Origin: Acidobacteriaceae bacterium
GTDB taxonomy: Bacteria > Acidobacteriota > Terriglobia > Terriglobales > Acidobacteriaceae
Reading direction: 5' to 3'
Length of the DNA: 19,096 nt
Assembly (NCBI GenBank): GCA_003168235.1
Contig: PMSZ01000565.1
Location: 1 to 19,096, forward strand
Shown piece by piece: positions 15,067-19,096 of the stretch; position 1 is the first letter of the stretch, and every line of letters begins with the position of its first letter. The translations under genes were made by a program, and so were the position numbers. The notes beneath the pieces were generated by a model. That model did not search any database, was not told where the DNA came from, and saw only the letters and a program-made list of their open reading frames with translations.

Positions 15067-15089
15067 GCGTGATTATTTTGTAATCACGC
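15067..15089 (-). terminator. Perfect 9-bp hairpin over the sodC stop codon
   Basis: On the minus strand GCGTGATTA pairs with TAATCACGC around a CAAAA loop. The sodC TAA is inside the right arm. It lies in the 76-bp convergent gap between the Asp-box gene and sodC and could end sodC transcription or protect its 3' end. No U-run follows. Confidence 0.5.
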
Positions 15090-15594
15090 CGCAGGCGATG
15101 CGGTCGCCGGCGTTGCCTGCGGGGTCGGTCTTCTGATCGTCGGCCTTGGCGTGGATCACCAGGGCCGTGCCGCCGTTACTGAAGAGTGAATGGCTATCGT
15201 CGCCTAGCGTGACGTCCTTATTCTGGATCTCGAAATGGGCTGTGCCGTCTGGGTCGACGGTAAAGTTGGGATTATCCCCGGCGTGGTGGCCTTCCGGATT
15301 CTCCAATCCATGCTTCTTGTTTTCGGGGTTGAAATGGCCTCCCGCGGACTTGAAGTCTGGGGCGTCGCACTTCGCGTTCTGATGAAAATGGATGGCGTGT
15401 ACGCCGGGCGGAAGGTTCTCGACGTCGACTTTCATCTTGATTCCAGGAGCCGACGCCCATAGAACCGCCGTACCCACGGAATTACCCTGGGCGTCTTTGA
15501 GCTGGACTTTGAGCTGGACCTTGATCTTGGCTGAACTGGCCGATGCGAGCGCGATTACGAGCAGCGCGAGCGAAAACACGCGAGTCACTTTCAT
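15073..15594 (-). CDS. sodC: Exported Cu/Zn superoxide dismutase
   Basis: This 173-residue protein converts superoxide to peroxide and oxygen outside the cytoplasm. A signal peptide covers about residues 1-22 (RVFSLALLVIALASASSA). The metal site is complete: copper ligands H69 and H71 in HAIHFH, bridging H87 in GGHFNP, H148 in LVIHAK; zinc ligands H95, H104 and D107. The conserved disulfide pair is C76 and C168 (in RIACGV), which could be formed by the Trx/VKOR system encoded nearby. The ATG at 15594 starts exactly at the signal peptide; the open frame extends upstream to 15699 but reads non-secretory sequence. There is no Shine-Dalgarno, and a TATAAT ends 6 nt before the ATG. An oddity is a KVQLKVQL repeat near the mature N-terminus, caused by a DNA duplication. 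Confidence 0.93.
   Translation of the reverse strand: MKVTRVFSLALLVIALASASSAKIKVQLKVQLKDAQGNSVGTAVLWASAPGIKMKVDVENLPPGVHAIHFHQNAKCDAPDFKSAGGHFNPENKKHGLENPEGHHAGDNPNFTVDPDGTAHFEIQNKDVTLGDDSHSLFSNGGTALVIHAKADDQKTDPAGNAGDRIACGVITK
15496..15519 (-). repeat. 12-bp perfect tandem duplication within sodC
   Basis: TTTGAGCTGGAC (plus-strand reading) is present twice back to back, at 15496-15507 and 15508-15519. It is in frame and produces the KVQLKVQL peptide. Slippage during replication is the simplest cause. Confidence 0.85.
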
Positions 15595-15600
15595 GCTGGG

Positions 15601-15606
15601 ATTATA
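15601..15606 (-). promoter_or_regulatory. Candidate -10 element of a leaderless sodC transcript
   Basis: A perfect TATAAT on the minus strand lies 6 nt before the sodC ATG. Transcription would begin at or near the A of the ATG. No -35 hexamer is visible 16-18 nt further upstream. Confidence 0.45.
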
Positions 15607-15615
15607 GCGTGAAAT

Positions 15616-15647
15616 CTGGAGCCACCACGCCGTGGGTCCAACTCCAG
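15616..15647. promoter_or_regulatory. Nested dyad between sodC and the FKBP gene
   Basis: CTGGAG (15616-15621) pairs with CTCCAG (15642-15647), and inside it CCAC-GCC-GTGG (15625-15635) is a second palindrome. It sits where the -35/upstream region of sodC would be, in the 120-bp divergent gap. It might be an operator or a REP-like element. Confidence 0.35.
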
Positions 15648-15678
15648 CGACAGTATGAATCCTGGAGTCACCCTCGGT

Positions 15679-15695
15679 CTGGCGCAGAACGCCAG
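15679..15695. promoter_or_regulatory. Inverted repeat just upstream of the FKBP gene
   Basis: CTGGCG-N5-CGCCAG, ending 19 nt before the ATG at 15715. It could be a binding site or a 5' leader hairpin. No promoter for this gene was clearly recognised. Confidence 0.35.
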
Positions 15696-15714
15696 GCAAT
15701 GGGACAATAGATAA

Positions 15715-16557
15715 ATGCAGAGATTCCTAACACCAACCTTTCTATTGGCCGCAGCGATGATGCTGGCCGGAGATGGCTACGCCCAGACTCCAGCGCCGAG
15801 CACTCCGGCGGCAACGACACAAGCGGCTCCAGCAGCCACAACTCCAGCGAAGAAAACCGCAACCACGGCAAAGAGCGCAGCCCCGGCTCCGCTGACGACG
15901 CAGAAACAAAAATTCAGTTACGCGTTCGGAATGAGTTTCGGCAGCGGTAATGCCCAAATGCTAAAAAAGCTGATGATCGAGTTTGACCCGGCTCTGGTTG
16001 CCCAGGGCGTGAAAGATTCCATGGCGGGCACCAAGACACGTCTGACGGAGGACGAAGCGAAGGCCATTCTGAACGAAGTGCAAGCTAAAGTTAAGAAGCA
16101 GCAACAGGAGAAGGAACAAGCGGATGCAGCGAAGAACAAGACCGCAGGCACTGCATTTCTCGCCGCCAACAAGAGCAAAGAAGGCGTGGTCACCTTGCCC
16201 AGCGGTCTCCAGTACAAGATCCTGACGGCCGGTACCGGAGCGAAGCCCACCGCAACCGATTCAGTGGTCTGCAACTATCGCGGCGCGCTCGTCGACGGCA
16301 CCGAGTTTGATAGCTCCTACAAACGCGGCAAACCGGCGACGTTTGGAGTTAGTCAAGTCATTAAGGGATGGACAGAAGCGTTGCAATTGATGCCTGTGGG
16401 ATCGAAATGGCAGCTCTTTATTCCTGCGGACCTTGCCTATGGCGAGCGCGGAGAGCCGCGCGGCGGAATTGGACCCAATTCAACCTTGATCTTTGATGTC
16501 GAATTGATGTCGATCGTGGATAAGACCAAAAGCGACAAACCCGAAGAAAAGAAATAA
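15715..16557 (+). CDS. Exported FKBP-type peptidyl-prolyl isomerase (FkpA/Mip-like)
   Basis: This 280-residue protein catalyses cis-trans isomerisation of prolyl bonds in envelope proteins and probably acts as a chaperone. A signal peptide (residues 1-23, ending GYAQ) is followed by a low-complexity Ala/Thr/Pro/Lys linker at about 25-62. Next comes an FKBP_N dimerisation domain (FSYAFGMSFG at about 67-76, then a long charged helix up to about 145). The C-terminal FKBP catalytic domain starts near 160, with LPSGLQYKIL, NYRGALVDGTEFDSSY, VIKGWTEALQLMP and AYGERG visible, so ligand-pocket residues look intact. The extended Ala-Thr-Pro linker is longer than in E. coli FkpA. It is divergent from sodC with a 120-bp shared upstream region, which hints at joint control. 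A lysine-rich C-tail ends the protein. Confidence 0.92.
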   Translation: MQRFLTPTFLLAAAMMLAGDGYAQTPAPSTPAATTQAAPAATTPAKKTATTAKSAAPAPLTTQKQKFSYAFGMSFGSGNAQMLKKLMIEFDPALVAQGVKDSMAGTKTRLTEDEAKAILNEVQAKVKKQQQEKEQADAAKNKTAGTAFLAANKSKEGVVTLPSGLQYKILTAGTGAKPTATDSVVCNYRGALVDGTEFDSSYKRGKPATFGVSQVIKGWTEALQLMPVGSKWQLFIPADLAYGERGEPRGGIGPNSTLIFDVELMSIVDKTKSDKPEEKK

Positions 16558-16568
16558 TGGATTCTAAG

Positions 16569-16601
16569 CGGTGGAACGCCGGGCAGCCCCCGGCTCCACC
16601 G
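16569..16601. terminator. Strong bidirectional hairpin between FKBP gene and permease gene
   Basis: CGGTGGA (16569-16575) pairs with TCCACCG (16595-16601), and after a 2-nt bulge GCCGGG (16578-16583) pairs with CCCGGC (16589-16594), loop CAGCC. A 13-bp GC-rich stem in the middle of a 114-bp convergent gap fits a transcription block for both strands, or a REP-type repeat that serves as one. It lacks a U-run. The rest of the gap (16602-16671) shows nothing clear. Confidence 0.6.
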
Positions 16602-16671
16602 TATTTACTTACGCCTCACGTCCCCACTACAACAGGTGAAGCAAGGCATCCGGCTTGGTTCCCGGCTCAAG

Positions 16672-17913
16672 CTATTCGTAGCGCAGGGCTTCGATGGGGT
16701 CGAGGCGCGAGGCGCGAATGGCTGGGACCAACCCGCTGATGAGTCCGACCACGGTGAGAATGAGGATGGACACGACCAGGGTTACGGGGTTAATGACGAG
16801 GCGGATGTCGCCGGCCTCGGCGTTTTTCGCCATTGCGCTGTAGAGCGTAAGCCTGCCCGCAGAAAACGAAACGACGTAAGCGAGAATGATGCCGAACACC
16901 CCACCGAGGAAAGTGATCGCGAGCGCCTCGGCCAGAAACTGGAAGAAGATGTGACGCCGTCGGGCCCCTAGCGCTTTTTCAACGCCGATTTCGCGCGTAC
17001 GCTGTGTGACCGAGACGAGCATGATGTTCATCAACCCGACGCCACCGATGCCGAGCGTGAGCGTGCCGATTATGGCGAGTAAGATCTTAAGTCCGAGAGC
17101 GATGACTTCGAACTGGTGGATTTGTTGCATGAGATTAAAAATCAGCAGGGCGCGCCGGTCGGCTGGGTTGAATTTGTGCTGCGAGGCCATGACGTAACGG
17201 ACGGATTGCTCGATCCGTTCATAATCGTTGGTTTCGTAATTGAAAAAGATGGCATCGAGATAGTGAGTGTCTTTGAAATCGCTCACGCTGGTGAACGGAA
17301 CATACACGACGCGATTGACGTCGTCATCGCCAGCTTGCATCTTGCCTGCAAGAACTCCGATGACCTCGTAGCTGATGCCGTCGATGCGAATGTGTTCGCC
17401 GATCGCGTTGAGTCCGGAAAAGAGTTTTTCTTTGGTCTCAGAACCGATGACGGCGACGCGTGCGCGCTGAATCTCATCCTCGGGGTTGTAGAAACGTCCC
17501 TGTGCGAGAGCAAGAGCGCGAATACCCAAGGTATTAGGGTATTCACCGTTGACACTCATGGTGTAAGAGCGAGTGTCGTATTGCAGCGTCGCCTGCTTGC
17601 TGCAACTGGGAGTGATATGGGTAATCTGCGGGATGTTGGTGGTCAGCAGGTCGATATCGTCGAGCGTGAGACGTAGTGGCACTCCGGCCTTCTGTCCGCC
17701 GGCTTGCATGGAGGAGCGGCCCGGCACCACGATCATGAGCTTGGTCCCGAACTGGGCGAAAATATTGGTGATGGCGCGGCCAAAACCATCGCCGTAGGCG
17801 AGAAGCATGACGACCGTGGCGATGCCCCACGCCATGCCGAGCATGGTGAGCGCAGTGCGCCGCCGGTTGTGGCGCATGGCGTTGTACGATTCCTCGAGCA
17901 AGTCGCGGATCAT
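16672..17913 (-). CDS. MacB/FtsX-type ABC transporter permease
   Basis: This 413-residue inner-membrane protein is the permease part of a MacB-like ABC exporter or mechanotransmission system. It has a first membrane helix at about 20-40 (RRRTALTMLGMAWGIATVVML), a periplasmic core domain (about 45-275) containing GTKLMIVVPG and a GEYPNTLGIR-type core motif, then three C-terminal helices (about 283-305, 335-355 and 377-400). The FtsX signature is visible as GVGLMNIMLVSVTQRTREIG and KALGARRR, and the end RASRLDPIEALRYE is typical of the family. The ATG at 17913 begins MIRDLLEESY, a usual start; an upstream ATG at 17940 would add nine residues not typical of it. It lies 76 bp downstream of a paralogue. 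No ATPase gene is in the window. Confidence 0.9.
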   Translation of the reverse strand: MIRDLLEESYNAMRHNRRRTALTMLGMAWGIATVVMLLAYGDGFGRAITNIFAQFGTKLMIVVPGRSSMQAGGQKAGVPLRLTLDDIDLLTTNIPQITHITPSCSKQATLQYDTRSYTMSVNGEYPNTLGIRALALAQGRFYNPEDEIQRARVAVIGSETKEKLFSGLNAIGEHIRIDGISYEVIGVLAGKMQAGDDDVNRVVYVPFTSVSDFKDTHYLDAIFFNYETNDYERIEQSVRYVMASQHKFNPADRRALLIFNLMQQIHQFEVIALGLKILLAIIGTLTLGIGGVGLMNIMLVSVTQRTREIGVEKALGARRRHIFFQFLAEALAITFLGGVFGIILAYVVSFSAGRLTLYSAMAKNAEAGDIRLVINPVTLVVSILILTVVGLISGLVPAIRASRLDPIEALRYE

Positions 17914-17919
17914 AAGGCA

Positions 17920-17986
17920 ATTTGTAATTTGCCGTTGCAATCTCCGCCGATTTTCGGCGCACAGTCAAAAATCGCAAATTACAAAT
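17920..17986. repeat. Nested inverted repeat between the two permease genes
   Basis: A 13-bp perfect pair, ATTTGTAATTTGC (17920-17932) and GCAAATTACAAAT (17974-17986), encloses a second hairpin CGCCGA-TTT-TCGGCG (17945-17959). It fills almost all of the 76-bp gap. The AT-rich core TTTGTAATTTG also occurs at 6791-6801, so this looks like a dispersed repeat unit. It may block or process the shared mRNA. Confidence 0.7.
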
Positions 17987-17989
17987 GTT

Positions 17990-19096
17990 CTACTCCTTCC
18001 TCAACGCTTCAACCGGTTCCAGTCGAGCGGCCTTGCGAGCTGGATAGATCCCAGCCGCAACGCCTGCGATCGTCAGGCTGGCGATGGCGAGCATAGCGGT
18101 TTTCGGGACCAGACGCGGCGGATCGAATCCGCCTGGACCATTGTAGTTACCGAGCAGAGTCATGAAGCCGCCGGCCAGACCCATCCCGATCAGTCCGCTG
18201 ACCACGGTGAGCAAGACGCCCTCGGCGAAGAATTGCACCATGATGCTGCGATTGGTTGCACCCAGCGCCTTGCGCAATCCAATTTCTCGCGTGCGCTCGG
18301 TCACGGCTATGAGCATGATGTTGACGACTCCGATCGCGCCGAGAGCGAGGGTAACCAGGCCGACGGTTCCGAGGAATTCGTTCATCGCATCGAAGATGGT
18401 ACCCATCCTTTGCGCCTGCTGAACCGTGTCCCAGTTCTCGAACGCGTCAACATCGTGATAATCGAAATGATGGTTTCGTGCAATGACGCGGCGGGCTTCG
18501 TCGAGGGCAAGCAGGTGGTCGTCCGCCGTGGTTGGCGTCATGTTAATAAATGAAATCGCGTCGTGGGACTCTTCGCCTTTGAGCGGGAAATCGCTGCGCA
18601 TCACCTGGAAAGGAATGTAACAGCGCGTGTTGGTCGAGTTCTCATCGCCACGGCCAACGCGGTTCAGAGTGCCGACGACTTCAAAGCGAAGGTCGTTGAG
18701 CTGAATGAACGATCCCACCGCCGGGCGTCCGGGAAAAAGATGGTGCGTCATCTCGTCGCCCAGGACGACGACATAGCGTTTTTGTGTTTCGTCGAGTTCG
18801 TTGAGCCAGCGCCCCTGTTTCAGCGGCAGAAAGCGGATTCCGTTGTATTGCGGTTCGGCGCCGGTGAGCTGGCCGCTGGCGCTGGCGAACTCGCTGACCG
18901 CATGTACGTCGTCGGTCGTGAGAACAGGAGTGATCGCCTTGACGTGCGGCGACTCGTTGCGGATGTCGACGTAGTCCTGATAGGTGAGGCGGTAATAACG
19001 CGCCGAGTTCATGCTGCCCGCAACCGCCGGAGCGCGGCCGGGGTAGAGCATCATGATGTTCTCCCCGAACTCCGAGAGGTTGCGCTTGTTGCCGGT
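17990..19096 (-). CDS. MacB/FtsX-type ABC transporter permease, paralogue (5' end outside window)
   Basis: About 368 residues are visible and the N-terminus with the first membrane helix lies beyond base 19096; the open frame continues through the ATGs at 19054 and 19051 (the visible part reads EFGENIMMLYPG, matching the start of a MacB periplasmic core). The core domain runs to about residue 235 of the visible part, with the NGIRFLPLKQGRWL and VVLGDEM segments. The C-terminal FtsX part follows with GAIGVVNIMLIAVTERTREIG and KALGATNR, then three membrane helices and ARKAARLEPVEALRKE. It is homologous to the next gene downstream (same motif order), so the two are tandem paralogues that could form a heterodimer. 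The cognate ATPase is probably upstream, outside the window. Confidence 0.9.
   Translation of the reverse strand, partial: TGNKRNLSEFGENIMMLYPGRAPAVAGSMNSARYYRLTYQDYVDIRNESPHVKAITPVLTTDDVHAVSEFASASGQLTGAEPQYNGIRFLPLKQGRWLNELDETQKRYVVVLGDEMTHHLFPGRPAVGSFIQLNDLRFEVVGTLNRVGRGDENSTNTRCYIPFQVMRSDFPLKGEESHDAISFINMTPTTADDHLLALDEARRVIARNHHFDYHDVDAFENWDTVQQAQRMGTIFDAMNEFLGTVGLVTLALGAIGVVNIMLIAVTERTREIGLRKALGATNRSIMVQFFAEGVLLTVVSGLIGMGLAGGFMTLLGNYNGPGGFDPPRLVPKTAMLAIASLTIAGVAAGIYPARKAARLEPVEALRKE

Noticed and set aside
17116..17676. 186-codon open frame on the plus strand
   Set aside because: It lies antisense within the first MacB-like permease gene, and the minus-strand product has clear family motifs.

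Overview
This window looks like a chromosomal segment of an acidobacterium, probably a soil or sediment lineage of the Terriglobia/Koribacter kind. The assignment rests on the gene families: a large secreted VPS10/sortilin-like Asp-box protein, paired MacB-like permeases, an unfused VKOR/thioredoxin pair, and short hairpin repeats between genes. The sequence is GC-rich by eye; I did not compute composition, and the phylum call is inference. I see no rRNA, tRNA, CRISPR array, transposase or phage gene.

Left end (1-2795, minus strand): an L-lactate utilisation pair. An FMN-dependent 2-hydroxyacid dehydrogenase (lldD-like) lies upstream of a lactate permease (lldP), which runs off the window. 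A REP-like double hairpin sits between them.

Centre (2951-9896, plus strand): a tightly packed run of six genes. It encodes a polysaccharide-pyruvyl-transferase-family protein, a long-chain acyl-CoA synthetase-like ligase, a crotonase, a discrete acyl carrier protein, a second adenylate-forming ligase, and a YegS/diacylglycerol-kinase-like lipid kinase. The first three are coupled by a 5-bp gap and an ATGA overlap. Two acid-activating enzymes, a carrier protein, a hydratase and a lipid kinase together suggest a small pathway that builds or remodels an acyl-containing lipid or glycolipid. No PKS, KAS or NRPS module is visible. This is the best candidate for an undescribed system here. Its first gene has a strange 5' end: about 20 codons that resemble the start of seryl-tRNA synthetase, joined to a transferase body that seems to lack its own N-terminus.

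Right centre (9990-14996, plus): a single-pass membrane thioredoxin (CPHC) and an adjacent VKOR (CILC), likely an oxidative protein-folding pair for the cell envelope. An enterochelin-esterase-like alpha/beta hydrolase and the 1045-residue exported Asp-box protein follow.

Right end (15073-19096): a convergent exported Cu/Zn superoxide dismutase (minus), a divergent FkpA/Mip-type peptidyl-prolyl isomerase (plus), and two tandem MacB/FtsX-type ABC permeases (minus), the second cut by the window edge. The thioredoxin/VKOR pair, SodC and FKBP all act outside the cytoplasm, so this half is biased toward envelope protein folding and oxidative stress. Several intergenic gaps hold perfect inverted repeats. 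Two genes (thioredoxin and sodC) each have a -10-like hexamer exactly 6 nt before the ATG, which suggests leaderless transcripts.
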